A stretch of DNA of 64,000 nucleotides from Planctomycetaceae bacterium (lineage in GTDB: Bacteria > Planctomycetota > Planctomycetia > Planctomycetales > Planctomycetaceae): contig JAEUII010000179.1 of NCBI GenBank assembly GCA_016795145.1, positions 21,377 through 85,376 on the forward strand. Direction: 5' to 3'. Numbering within the stretch: the stretch's first letter is position 1; each line of letters starts with the position of its first letter. This document shows, in pieces, positions 26,638 through 34,598 of this stretch. Under the pieces are notes generated by a model. That model made no database searches, was not told the DNA's origin, and saw only the letters and a program-made list of their open reading frames with translations. Position numbers and translations under genes: made by a program.

Positions 26638-27894
26638 ATGCCTTCTTCTGATTCTTACAGTCACCAGCTGGCCCACTCCGCTCGTGATGCCGCACGACGA
26701 CTCGCGACCGTCCCAACATCGACGAAGAATGCATGGCTGACCCAGGTGGCTCAACAGCTCAGACTGCAGTCAGAAACGATCATCCAAGCAAACCAAAAGG
26801 ATCTGGACGCCGGAGCGGCTGCCGGCCTGAGTGCCGCGATGCTGGATCGCCTGAAACTCGACGGTCCACGAATTGACGCCCTGGCCGCTGCCGTCGAACA
26901 CATCCGAAGCCTGCCGGATCCTGTTGGCGAAGTCATCGACGGTCATCGTCGCCCCAACGGCCTCTTCGTCTCACGCGTTCGAGTTCCTCTCGGCGTCGTC
27001 TTCTTCATCTATGAGTCTCGACCGAACGTGACCATTGACGCGGCGGCTCTTTGCGTGAAGAGCGGCAATGCGGTGATCCTGCGAGGCGGCAGTGAAGCGT
27101 TCCACAGCAACGTTGCTCTGCAGTCGATTATCGCATCATCGCTGAAGACGTGCGGTCTGCCTGAAAATGCCGTGCAACTGGTGAATACTACCGACCGCTC
27201 CATTGTCGGCGAACTCCTTGGCCTCGGTCAGTACATTGATGTGACGATTCCTCGCGGCGGCCGTTCGCTGATCGAACGAGTCACCAATGAAGCCACAATG
27301 CCTGTGATCAAACACTTTGATGGCATCTGTCATGTCTACTTCGATGCAACGGCCGACCTGAAGATGGCGACTGACATCATCGTGAACAGCAAGTGTCAAC
27401 GCCCTGGTGTTTGCAATGCCGCGGAGACTCTGCTGATCCACGCGGATGCCGCAGAACGACTCTGGCCGTCTGTCGCAGCGGTACTGCAGCAGAAGAAGGT
27501 GGAGCTTCGGTGTTGCCCGCAGAGCCTGAAAATGATCAGTGGCGGAAAACCTGCGACGGATCAGGATTATCGAACGGAGCATCTGGACCTGATCCTGAAT
27601 GTGCGCATCGTCGACTCTGTTGATCATGCGATGGATCACATTCGAATCTATGGCTCCGGACACACGGAAGCAATCGTGACTCGCTGCGTCACCTCAGCCG
27701 ATCGGTTCCAGAACGAAGTCGACTCATCCGCCGTCGTGGTCAACGCGAGTACTCGGTTCAACGATGGCGGCGAACTGGGACTGGGTGCCGAAATCGGAAT
27801 CAGCACCGACCGTTTCCACGCCCGCGGCCCCTGCGGCATGCGAGAACTGTGCAGCTACAAATTCATCGTCCGAGGCGACGGACAGGTTCGCTGA
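26638..27894 (+). CDS. proA: Gamma-glutamyl phosphate reductase
   Basis: An aldehyde-dehydrogenase-fold enzyme that reduces gamma-glutamyl phosphate to glutamate semialdehyde with NADPH, the second step of proline synthesis. Started at the ATG at 26638 it has 418 residues, matching the family (E. coli 417). VPLGVVFFIYESRPNVT and LRGGSEAFHSN are typical, and the catalytic cysteine is C259 in QRPGVCNAAETLL. An in-frame GTG at 26596 would only add a non-conserved stretch. A GGAG lies 11 bases before the ATG. No proB is adjacent. Confidence 0.96.
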   Translation: MPSSDSYSHQLAHSARDAARRLATVPTSTKNAWLTQVAQQLRLQSETIIQANQKDLDAGAAAGLSAAMLDRLKLDGPRIDALAAAVEHIRSLPDPVGEVIDGHRRPNGLFVSRVRVPLGVVFFIYESRPNVTIDAAALCVKSGNAVILRGGSEAFHSNVALQSIIASSLKTCGLPENAVQLVNTTDRSIVGELLGLGQYIDVTIPRGGRSLIERVTNEATMPVIKHFDGICHVYFDATADLKMATDIIVNSKCQRPGVCNAAETLLIHADAAERLWPSVAAVLQQKKVELRCCPQSLKMISGGKPATDQDYRTEHLDLILNVRIVDSVDHAMDHIRIYGSGHTEAIVTRCVTSADRFQNEVDSSAVVVNASTRFNDGGELGLGAEIGISTDRFHARGPCGMRELCSYKFIVRGDGQVR

Positions 27895-27945
27895 CACTGC
27901 GATTTCCAATCGGGCGACCGGGCAACGTCAGTTCCCTGAAAAGCC

Positions 27946-28392
27946 TCACGGAAGTTGTTGCAGATCGTCGAGATCTTTAGGACGAGCACTCGCGGTTTTG
28001 TTCTGTCTCAGATCGGCGAGTCCGATGACGGGGACAGGGATATCGTCAAACTCGGTCATTACTCGACCAGCACGGCAGTTCTCAAATGTCACTCCGTCGA
28101 TTTCATTCATGACCTCAATGCGAACGGGAGGATGCCCCATCCGTACGATCTTTCGCTGCTGCAGGAAAAGTTCAGGGGTCAGATTCGGTGTATCGAATCC
28201 GAATTCGCGTATCGCGTCGACCACGCGAATTGCGTTTTCCGGCGATTTGCTGACCCAAATATCGATGTCGCTGGTGGAACGCGGATAGCCGTGAAAGCCA
28301 ACAGCAAACCCACCAATGACCAAATAGTCAACGTGGTGGCAGTTCAGCAATCTCAAGAACTCTTTGAAGTCTGGCGGAAGCTCGATCACCAT
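27946..28392 (-). CDS. Nucleotidyltransferase-fold protein (DUF6036/AbiEii-like)
   Basis: This 148-residue protein has a minimal nucleotidyltransferase core: YLVIGGFAVGFHGYPRSTSDIDIWV gives the GGxA, HG and R-x-T-x-DID signature, here with D42 and D44 as metal ligands, visible in pieces such as STSDIDIW. A third acidic residue is probably the E of RIEVMNEIDG. The rest matches small stand-alone proteins often annotated DUF6036. Its start overlaps the end of an upstream small gene by 65 bases. It could be half of a toxin-antitoxin-like pair, but the target is unknown. Confidence 0.8.
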   Translation of the reverse strand: MVIELPPDFKEFLRLLNCHHVDYLVIGGFAVGFHGYPRSTSDIDIWVSKSPENAIRVVDAIREFGFDTPNLTPELFLQQRKIVRMGHPPVRIEVMNEIDGVTFENCRAGRVMTEFDDIPVPVIGLADLRQNKTASARPKDLDDLQQLP

Positions 28393-28591
28393 AATTCATC
28401 GCCCGAAGCGCCATCATGTGCTGGAGTCGACGTTCTGCAGTTTGTGCAAACCACCACTGCTTCGTTTCCTGCTCGTCAAAGTCGTCCGAGAAAGAAATCG
28501 CAGTGCGATCCAAACCCAGTGCCGCTATGGAATTGACAGGAAGATTGCTCATGGATCTGTAGTCCATCCACTGAAACAAACGGTGTTTCAT
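28328..28591 (-). CDS. Small protein overlapping the nucleotidyltransferase gene
   Basis: This 87-residue soluble protein has the segment TKQWWFAQTAERRLQHMMAL then MNYGDRASARLQRVLEIAEL. I recall similar MNYG...ARLQRVLE small proteins next to nucleotidyltransferase genes in planctomycetes, so I treat it as real. The first ATG is at 28591, with alternatives at 28567 and 28552; none has a strong ribosome site. The 65-base overlap with the next gene, in a different frame, suggests translational coupling. No catalytic motif is visible; a partner or antitoxin role is inference. Confidence 0.65.
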   Translation of the reverse strand: MKHRLFQWMDYRSMSNLPVNSIAALGLDRTAISFSDDFDEQETKQWWFAQTAERRLQHMMALRAMNYGDRASARLQRVLEIAELPPR

Positions 28592-28740
28592 CTGATCGTA
28601 ACAGCTGATGAATCTTGTTGGGAGCCTGTTACTTCTGAGCTCCCGAGATTTCAGAACTTCGTCGGCAAAAGAAACTCGAGTAGCTGGGAGTCAGCGGAGT
28701 CAGCCCTCCGTGTCACTTCATCGACTCACCTTTCACAACT

Positions 28741-28768
28741 GCGAGCTGGATGCGTGAGCTTCCCGGTA
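28741..28768. repeat. Family F repeat, partial
   Basis: GATGCGTGAGCTTCCCGGTA resembles the family F core GATGCGTCAGCTTCCCGGTA with one change. It lies in the 210-base gap upstream of the small gene pair. Confidence 0.55.
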
Positions 28769-28801
28769 CAATTTCCCCCGTTGACTGTTCAGCGGCTGCT
28801 A

Positions 28802-29308
28802 CTAAAAAGGAATGTCAATCTCTGACGATTCTGAATTGGTGTTTTCCGGATCCGTTGTCGAGCCATACATTTCGTCGAAATCAGACTCATTCCAGTCGGG
28901 CATCTGAGTGAAGTCATACACTTCCGGGTCCTCAAGTTCATCTGCTTCACAGTCGTCTTCGATCAGGCCCATGTCGACCGCTCTCTGCAGGAGGTCTTTT
29001 TGGTTTGCCGAGAGAAGTTTCCAGCGTCGGCGTTTTCGAGGTGCCAGCATTGCAATCTCCAGAATCAATCCTCGCAGTGCCTGAAACGCTTCATTGTCGA
29101 TCGAAGCAAGGTCCTTGAGTCTGTCGATGTTCTTCTGCGAGATGTTCTTCTGGTCCAGAAAGCCATAGATCTCGCCCGTCGCCAGGATCCGCTGCCGTTC
29201 GGCCTTCGGTAGTTTCCGGCACTCCCGACAGATCCTTGCGCGTTGTCCCCGGCCACCAAAATTCTCATATGGGCGTTCGGTTCCGCAACAATCACAATAT
29301 CTTCCCAT
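28802..29308 (-). CDS. Zinc-ribbon hypothetical protein
   Basis: Started at the ATG at 29308 it has 168 residues and opens directly with a predicted zinc ribbon: C5 and C8 (YCDCCG), C27 and C30 (ICRECRK), separated by PYENFGGRGQ. A helical middle (FLDQKNISQKNIDRL) is followed by a basic RKRRRW patch and a strongly acidic C-terminal tail. That combination suggests nucleic-acid or protein binding. An in-frame extension to 29362 would put residues in front of the ribbon without support. I do not recognise the family beyond planctomycete-type hypotheticals. Confidence 0.75.
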   Translation of the reverse strand: MGRYCDCCGTERPYENFGGRGQRARICRECRKLPKAERQRILATGEIYGFLDQKNISQKNIDRLKDLASIDNEAFQALRGLILEIAMLAPRKRRRWKLLSANQKDLLQRAVDMGLIEDDCEADELEDPEVYDFTQMPDWNESDFDEMYGSTTDPENTNSESSEIDIPF

Positions 29309-29576
29309 TGGACAACTGTTCGGAAAGTTAAGACAGTAGACACCACTCTCTGAGTGATGCACTGCGATTCATTACGTTCACTCGACACGATCAGATGAAG
29401 AAATCGCACCGCACTAAAGAAGCATCTGATGATACTCTGTTCCGCAGAAAGTGCGATTCGACTCAGGGGAACGGTTTCGTTAGTTGGCGTTTTCCAATGT
29501 GCCCCGTGTCTCCGACGCGGGCCGCATCCCAGGTTCATGGTCCTGCCGGTTTCGTTAAGGCCTCTATTGCGGACGT

Positions 29577-29598
29577 CTCGCCTCGGAGAGGCGAGCTA
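29577..29598 (-). repeat. GTAG-type REP hairpin
   Basis: On the minus strand it reads GTAG then CTCGCCTC-TCC-GAGGCGAG, a perfect 8 bp stem with a 3-base loop. It lies just upstream of the WbqC-family gene and partly overlaps the region where its ribosome site should be. Confidence 0.7.
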
Positions 29599-29612
29599 CA
29601 TTGGTTTCCCCC

Positions 29613-30314
29613 ATGCGTCTCGCCATCATGCAGCCGTACTTTCTCCCGTACATCGGCTATTTCCAGCTGATGAATGCGGTCGATCGCTTCATCATTCACG
29701 ACGACGTTCAGTGGATCAAAGGCGGCTGGATCAATCGCAACCGCATCTCGGTTCATGGCCGCGAACAATTGCTGACTCTTCCAGTCGAGTCCGATGGCAA
29801 CAACGGCCTCATCAACCGCCGACGACTCGGAGCGGATTATGAACGCCAGAGAGAACGGATGCTGCGAGTGATCCGAGAAGCCTACTCGCGAGCACCTCAG
29901 TTTGAGATCGTGTCAGACCTCATTCACAGAATCCTGCATTTCCAGACCGACAACGCCTGCGATCTCATCGTCCACTCACTTCGAGAGACCGCCGCATTCC
30001 TTGACATTCAAACGCCGGTATCGCTCAGTTCCGACATGCGCAAGGACGAATCCCTGAAAGCCGAGGATCGCGTCCTCGAAATCTGCCGCCTGGCCGGCGC
30101 GGATCATTACATCAATCCGATCGGTGGAGTCGAACTGTACTCACGCGCCAGATTCGAAGAGCAGGGGATCCGCCTGAACTTTCTTCAGGCGTCAATCACC
30201 GAGTACCGCCAGCTGCGGCTCCCGTTCATTCCCGCACTTTCGATCCTCGACGTGATGATGTTCAACACCGTGGATCAGGTTCGATCAATGCTTGAGAACT
30301 ACGACCTGCAATAG
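29613..30314 (+). CDS. WbqC-family protein
   Basis: This 233-residue protein belongs to the WbqC family by its start, RLAIMQPYFLPYIGYFQL, followed by HDDVQWIKGGWINRNRI and, later, HYINPIGGVELY. Family members occur in O-antigen and surface-polysaccharide loci, but the reaction is not established. The start is the ATG at 29613; a TTG 12 bases upstream adds nothing conserved. It opens a group of envelope-glycan type genes, though the others are on the opposite strand. Confidence 0.88.
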   Translation: MRLAIMQPYFLPYIGYFQLMNAVDRFIIHDDVQWIKGGWINRNRISVHGREQLLTLPVESDGNNGLINRRRLGADYERQRERMLRVIREAYSRAPQFEIVSDLIHRILHFQTDNACDLIVHSLRETAAFLDIQTPVSLSSDMRKDESLKAEDRVLEICRLAGADHYINPIGGVELYSRARFEEQGIRLNFLQASITEYRQLRLPFIPALSILDVMMFNTVDQVRSMLENYDLQ

Positions 30315-30360
30315 GCACCAGCGACAAGTGGTTTGTCACATCAACAATTTGGGTTTAGCC

Positions 30361-30425
30361 GTCATTCCCGCGCAGGCGGGAACCCAGAACGTTGAAAGCC
30401 AGGTTCCCGCCTGCGCGGGAATGAC
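30361..30425. repeat. Family B inverted repeat
   Basis: The left arm is GTCATTCCCGCGCAGGCGGG, followed by AACCCAG; the right arm is its inverse from 30402. Each arm can also fold alone (TTCCCGC-GCAG-GCGGGAA). It lies between convergent genes (wbqC-like and the methyltransferase-like gene). The downstream CTTCGTTGTTCTGACGGAGC is also found after the copy at 54361. Confidence 0.92.
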
Positions 30426-30516
30426 GAACCCCTCTTCGTTGTTCTGACGGAGCACTAGCCGCCAGACTCCTCTGAGTCAGCGGCCTGTTCTGAGTCAGCG
30501 GCCCTTTCAGCCCTTA

Positions 30517-31158
30517 CTAAGCAGCCTTGCGGACGATAGCGATCACATCGTCTTCAACGTCCACCTGGAACTGGCCATACTTTTCCAGCCGCGCTTTGAC
30601 GAAGTCGATCGTTGGATAATCGTTCTTGCCGACAAACAGGCGAGCATCATCAATCAGAATGACGTGCTCACGAACTTTGTGTCGCAGCACCTGATCGAGT
30701 TCCGCGATGATGGGTGTTTCGAGATCTGCCTTGGCGGTTTCCCCGGCGGAATAATGTCCATCCAGCCAGAACACGGCGGGCTCATTCAGATCCTTCAGCA
30801 CATCAGCAATTCGCTCGCCACTGTCGCCCTGCAACAGGTGGACTCGCGGTTCATTCTGGAACAGCCGTCGCGCGCGAGCGTGCAGCTTCGGATGCAGCTC
30901 GATCGAATACAGCGTCCGAAAATCATTCAGCATCGCCAGCATCATGTCGCCACGATAGGTTCCGGTTTCCACCAGAGTTGAGCACTGAAACCGCGCTGCG
31001 TAACGACGAATCAGTTTCTGTTTCACCAGATGCGGAGGAGGACTGGTGCGACCGGCTCGGTCCCACTTCCGATACTCAGAGCGGTGACGACTGGCCCGCA
31101 GCATGCGATAAAGTGGCGAACGTCGAAACTGATCAGCGGCCAGTGAAAGAAGGCTCAT
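30517..31158 (-). CDS. Methyltransferase-fold protein
   Basis: The 213-residue protein has a class I SAM-methyltransferase-like arrangement: LVETGTYRGDMMLAML as the glycine-rich SAM loop, YSIELHPKL as motif II with an acidic residue after the strand, LLQGDSGE as the next strand, and FWLDGHYSAGE then VILIDDARL. There is no membrane segment. The substrate is unknown. It lies downstream of the CgeB-like glycosyltransferase on the same strand (195 bases apart), which suggests a role in glycan decoration, but this is inference from context. Confidence 0.72.
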   Translation of the reverse strand: MSLLSLAADQFRRSPLYRMLRASRHRSEYRKWDRAGRTSPPPHLVKQKLIRRYAARFQCSTLVETGTYRGDMMLAMLNDFRTLYSIELHPKLHARARRLFQNEPRVHLLQGDSGERIADVLKDLNEPAVFWLDGHYSAGETAKADLETPIIAELDQVLRHKVREHVILIDDARLFVGKNDYPTIDFVKARLEKYGQFQVDVEDDVIAIVRKAA

Positions 31159-31353
31159 GGCAATCCTTTGCCCATGTTTGCAACAAGTATCGTCTTGAAT
31201 CCAGTCACTGCTTCAGTCGGACGTTTTGCCCGGCATCGCCAGTGATTTGTATCCTCATTTAGCGTCTGGTTTTAGCACAGACCGCAATTCCCGGGCAATC
31301 CCAGTCATTTCACTGTCTTGCCCCTGTGCCAAGGTGCGCTTTTTGCCGTGTTT

Positions 31354-32499
31354 TCAGGCGGCTTTCCTGTTAACCACGCCCCGTGAAGTCGCTGGAGTGT
31401 TCGCAGGCAGTGCCAGTCTCGTCGCATCGGATTCGTGCCAGTAAATGTGCTTCGACCAGGGTGTCGTCGTCGCTTCGGGCCGGCGAAACGTCAGGTTCAG
31501 AAGGAACTCGGAACACTGCCGCGATGAAAAGACTCCGTGAGCTTTCTTCCAGCCGTTCCGAGCCACATGGCACCGAAGTTCGTCGTCCTTCCGAAACGCC
31601 CGGACGACGTTCACCAGATCATCGAAATCTGAATAGAAGCCGACTTCATCCTCACCGAACAGTTCCTCAAAACCAGCACCTCGCTGAATCAGCGCCACGA
31701 TGCCATTTCCGATCAGCTGAGAAAGCCGGTCCGAAGAATACAGGAAGACGTCCGTTCGACGACTCAGATTCAACCCCATTCGGCTGCGAGCCAGAACCGC
31801 ATCCTTTTCGGCGCCGAACACCAGACGCTCGCCGAGACAACCGAAGAAGTCACACTTCACTTCAGGAAGGGCATCACGAAGCTTTGCCAGAAACTGACCG
31901 CGGTGCGAAGCATGCTTGTCGCGACCAAAATAGACGAGATCATGAGGAGTGTTCTGAATCTCAAACGCCCGCATCCGCTCGACTCCCGCATCAACGGGAT
32001 TCGGGATGAAAGCAGCGGCCGTGTTTTGACGAACAAACTGCTGGACCATCTCGCCACCAGTCGTGCAGCAGACCGCATCAAACAGATGTGCGCGCCGGTT
32101 CAGGTGCTCAATTGGTTTTGGATCCCAGAGCGGATCGATGTACCAGTATCCCATTCGGATGCCCGGAACCTTGTCGCGAATGGCTTCCAGAGTCTCCACG
32201 GTGATATGCTGGCCGTGCCCCAGGATCAGCGCATCAGGCTGAATGTTCTGACACGTCTTGATCAGTGCGGTGTTCGCTTTCCCCATGCCCCAGTATTTGG
32301 AGTTTGTCCAGGTCAGCTGGCGAGCACGATCGTTGATGCTGAAGGGATAAACGTGGCAACCGGCCTGAACCATCCCCTGATGAAATTTCAGGTCACAGTT
32401 AAAGAACGCGGCCCCGTCCTTGTCAGCCTGAAAACTGGCCGCATGGACGATGCGAATCCCTGAGTAAGGCAGGGCAGTGGCTTCCGTTGAAAATGACAT
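31354..32499 (-). CDS. CgeB-like glycosyltransferase
   Basis: With the start at the ATG at 32499 the protein has 381 residues. A Rossmann-like N-terminal half (ALILGHGQHITVETL, MGYWYIDPLWDP) is followed by a C-terminal half with DLVYFGRDKHASHRG, GLNLSRRTDVFLYSSDRL and IVALIQRGAGFEELFGEDE, as in the Glyco_trans_1_2/CgeB group of GT-B enzymes. Sugar donor and acceptor are unknown. A GTG at 32547 inside the preceding GT10-like gene is a possible alternative start without a clear ribosome site. It follows the GT10-like gene closely, so the two probably work on the same surface glycan. Confidence 0.78.
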   Translation of the reverse strand: MSFSTEATALPYSGIRIVHAASFQADKDGAAFFNCDLKFHQGMVQAGCHVYPFSINDRARQLTWTNSKYWGMGKANTALIKTCQNIQPDALILGHGQHITVETLEAIRDKVPGIRMGYWYIDPLWDPKPIEHLNRRAHLFDAVCCTTGGEMVQQFVRQNTAAAFIPNPVDAGVERMRAFEIQNTPHDLVYFGRDKHASHRGQFLAKLRDALPEVKCDFFGCLGERLVFGAEKDAVLARSRMGLNLSRRTDVFLYSSDRLSQLIGNGIVALIQRGAGFEELFGEDEVGFYSDFDDLVNVVRAFRKDDELRCHVARNGWKKAHGVFSSRQCSEFLLNLTFRRPEATTTPWSKHIYWHESDATRLALPANTPATSRGVVNRKAA

Positions 32500-32528
32500 G
32501 AATCGATCGCCTGTCGCTGGTCCGTTAT

Positions 32529-33569
32529 TCAGTGAAAAGTGTGCCACAATCGAGTGCGCACAAACTGCAGTCCGTGTGAAACAAACGTAAACATGTTCTG
32601 ATTTCGAGCAGCCTTGCGGCTTCGGACCAAAACGCCTCGGTCCGTTCGGCCTGGATCGTGTCGCTCAACAATCATGCGTTCAACCACCGCAAACAGGTGG
32701 TAGTCTTCCAGTACTCGACGCCGAGCTTCCTGGACGGCCGAGTAGTTCTTCTCCCAGTGTTTGTCCTGAATCGTCTTCTGGATGGTTTCGACACAGCTTC
32801 CAAAATCACGAATGTCGATCGGGACAACAGATCCTTCCGGGAAGTAATCAAACACATTGGGGCAGCCGTAGTAGAACGGCACGGTCAGTCCAAGAAACGA
32901 ATCGGCCAGTTTCTCCGTCCAGTGATGCGGACACACGTGGTTCTCAATCGCCAGGTGATAGCGATACGGATCAAGTGCTTCGCGTTTGTCTTCGATCGGC
33001 CGGACACCGCGTCCAAACACATCCATCTCCGGAATCGCTTCTCGCAGACGCTGAGTAAATGAATAGCGAAGGTGATGAAGCGTATGACGCTGCTGTTTGC
33101 TGCTGCAGACCGTGGCAAGATCACCAGTCTTCTGAAGCGGCGGATTGTCTCGCACGCTGGCGTAGTCACAGCTGTAGAACCAAACAAGACCACACTGCGA
33201 ATAGACGGCATTGCGATGCTGCAGTGCCCAGGGCTCCTGACTGGTCAGGACTGTTTCAAACTGTGATGTGAACGAAGAAGCGTAGATCTTGACGCTGGAT
33301 GGCTCTGACGTCACAAGCATTGTGTGCTTCGCAGAACATGCCAGCTCTTCAATGCGAGTCGATGTGCGTTCGGAGGGAAGGCAGGTGAGATCGTCGTAGA
33401 CCACCAGCCAGTCGTAGTCTCGTTCATTCAGGTCGTACAGAAACCGACAGCGTCCCCACACACCATCTTTGTTCGGAAATCGGCCCAGCACCCGATCCAT
33501 GGGGAAATTCGCGCCACCCTTGGACAGGATCTTCACACGGATATCACCGATGTGTTTTGGCACCGCCAT
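32529..33569 (-). CDS. GT10 family fucosyltransferase-like protein
   Basis: The 346-residue protein carries the GT10 donor-site signature YHLAIENHVCPHHWTEKL, with the conserved E-N and T-E-K-L, followed by SFLGLTVPFYYGCPN and YFPEGSVVPIDI. This pattern defines alpha-1,3-fucosyltransferases, which transfer fucose from GDP-fucose. Earlier it has DLNERDYDWLVVYDDL. The last 60 residues are basic and do not show a clear membrane helix, although amphipathic attachment is possible. ATG at 33569 with GGAAGA upstream. The partner gene at 31354-32499 follows within 30 bases. Confidence 0.85.
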   Translation of the reverse strand: MAVPKHIGDIRVKILSKGGANFPMDRVLGRFPNKDGVWGRCRFLYDLNERDYDWLVVYDDLTCLPSERTSTRIEELACSAKHTMLVTSEPSSVKIYASSFTSQFETVLTSQEPWALQHRNAVYSQCGLVWFYSCDYASVRDNPPLQKTGDLATVCSSKQQRHTLHHLRYSFTQRLREAIPEMDVFGRGVRPIEDKREALDPYRYHLAIENHVCPHHWTEKLADSFLGLTVPFYYGCPNVFDYFPEGSVVPIDIRDFGSCVETIQKTIQDKHWEKNYSAVQEARRRVLEDYHLFAVVERMIVERHDPGRTDRGVLVRSRKAARNQNMFTFVSHGLQFVRTRLWHTFH

Positions 33570-33672
33570 CGCAGATCGTCTTCCGTGACAAAGAGGCTTA
33601 GAGACAGAAAATCGCCCTCCATGGGCATCAGAAACCTAGCAGTTTCCGCGATTTTCAACAACACCATTGTCA

Positions 33673-33691
33673 AACGGCTGTCCCAGCCGTT
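33673..33691. repeat. AACGGCTG palindrome
   Basis: A perfect 8 bp stem with a TCC loop. It resembles the other 3-base-loop hairpins in the window but has no adjacent GTAG. No second copy was found here. Confidence 0.5.
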
Positions 33692-33757
33692 CGCAATTCG
33701 GCGCCGCCGTTTGCGACAACGCGGTGAAGGATTTTTCTCGGCTGAAACGTCGCGTAT

Positions 33758-33787
33758 GTAGCGGCAGGGCGCAAGCCCTCCGGTGAG
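33758..33787 (+). repeat. GTAG-type REP with GCAA loop
   Basis: It reads GTAGCGGC then AGGGC-GCAA-GCCCT and CCGGTG. The outer GCGG/CCGG(T) bases extend the pairing imperfectly. A single copy occurs in this window. Confidence 0.6.
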
Positions 33788-33841
33788 TCTGCTTCATGAA
33801 TTCAGCCCAGGAACTGGAATCCAAACCATCTTCGGCGCAGC

Positions 33842-33869
33842 AAAAAGGGCTGAGTATCCTCAGCCCTTT
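33842..33869 (-). terminator. Rho-independent terminator of rplX
   Basis: On the minus strand AAAGGGCTGAG-GATA-CTCAGCCCTTT forms a perfect stem of 11 bp, and the T-run reaches TTTTT at its end. It starts about 25 bases after the rplX stop codon. Confidence 0.88.
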
Positions 33870-33894
33870 GATTCAATGAGGGTCAACCGACCAA

Positions 33895-34230
33895 TTACTT
33901 CTTTGCTGGTGACAGGCGACGCAGAGTCGTGCCGCTCTTCTTGGCAACCAGTTCCTTGCTGCCGTCAGCATTGATCTTCACGCCAACGCGAGTCGGCTTG
34001 TTGGTCTGTGGGTCGATCAGCATCACATTGGAAGCGTCCAGTGCCAGTTCCGTATGGAGACGGCCACCCTGAGGACTCTTTGGATGTCCTCGCTTCACAT
34101 GCTTGTAGACCTTGTTAACCCCTTCAACCACGACTTTGCCGTTCTTGCGATCGACAGACAGCACGGTGCCGCGAGAACCCGCTTCGTCTCCTGCCACGAC
34201 TTCAACGACGTCACCCTTGCGAATGTGCAT
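33895..34230 (-). CDS. rplX: 50S ribosomal protein L24, solitary gene
   Basis: The 111-residue protein has the KOW motif of L24 at its start (HIRKGDVVEVVAGDEAGSRG, then VLSVDRKNGKVVVEGVN) and the conserved VKRGHPKSPQGGRL. L24 initiates assembly of the large subunit. The ATG at 34230 is chosen over an upstream in-frame start at 34245 that adds five unconserved residues. It stands alone with its own terminator, outside the S10/spc ribosomal operon where rplX is normally found between rplN and rplE. Confidence 0.95.
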   Translation of the reverse strand: MHIRKGDVVEVVAGDEAGSRGTVLSVDRKNGKVVVEGVNKVYKHVKRGHPKSPQGGRLHTELALDASNVMLIDPQTNKPTRVGVKINADGSKELVAKKSGTTLRRLSPAKK

Positions 34231-34598
34231 GATCCACTCCAACACTCAAATTCACTGTTTTTCCGTATTCGCACCGCCCAAAATCAGGTCGGTCGAAATT
34301 TGAAGCGGGGCAGAATGACAACATTCTCGCCGCAAATCAAGGCTCCGGAACACGTTTCCCAGGTGTTCCACGCCGCAAAAACCACCAATCCCAGGCCTCA
34401 GCCGAAAGTTTGCCCCAACAGGACAGAAACCATGACCGAAGGCGCTGAGCCATCAAATTCGGCGTTTTGCCCAGTCCCGCTTGAACTTCGTCTCAAGTTC
34501 CCGCCATTCTGATTCGGCCTAAGCCAAAGGAGCGCACAAAAGAACACATACTGAGAATATCGGCTCCCCTGGCTGACGCTTCTTTCAGATTCACCACG
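34231..34598. other. Region upstream of rplX
   Basis: These 368 bases separate the rplX start from the stop of the next minus-strand gene. They must contain the rplX promoter. No repeat of the families found elsewhere, and no convincing gene, is seen. The frame running 34054-34512 on the other strand is a shadow. Confidence 0.5.

Larger units (their letters stand above)
33570..33894. other. Intergenic region with hairpin repeats and terminator
   Basis: These 325 bases lie between the GT10-like gene and the end of rplX, both on the minus strand. They hold an AACGGCTG-TCC-CAGCCGTT hairpin (33673-33691), a GTAG-type element (33758-33787) and the rplX terminator. No gene is seen. Confidence 0.7.

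Noticed and set aside
28802..29538. A second frame over the zinc-ribbon gene, up to 157 codons
   Set aside because: Only the chosen frame places the CxxC pairs at the N-terminus and has an acidic tail typical of a real protein.
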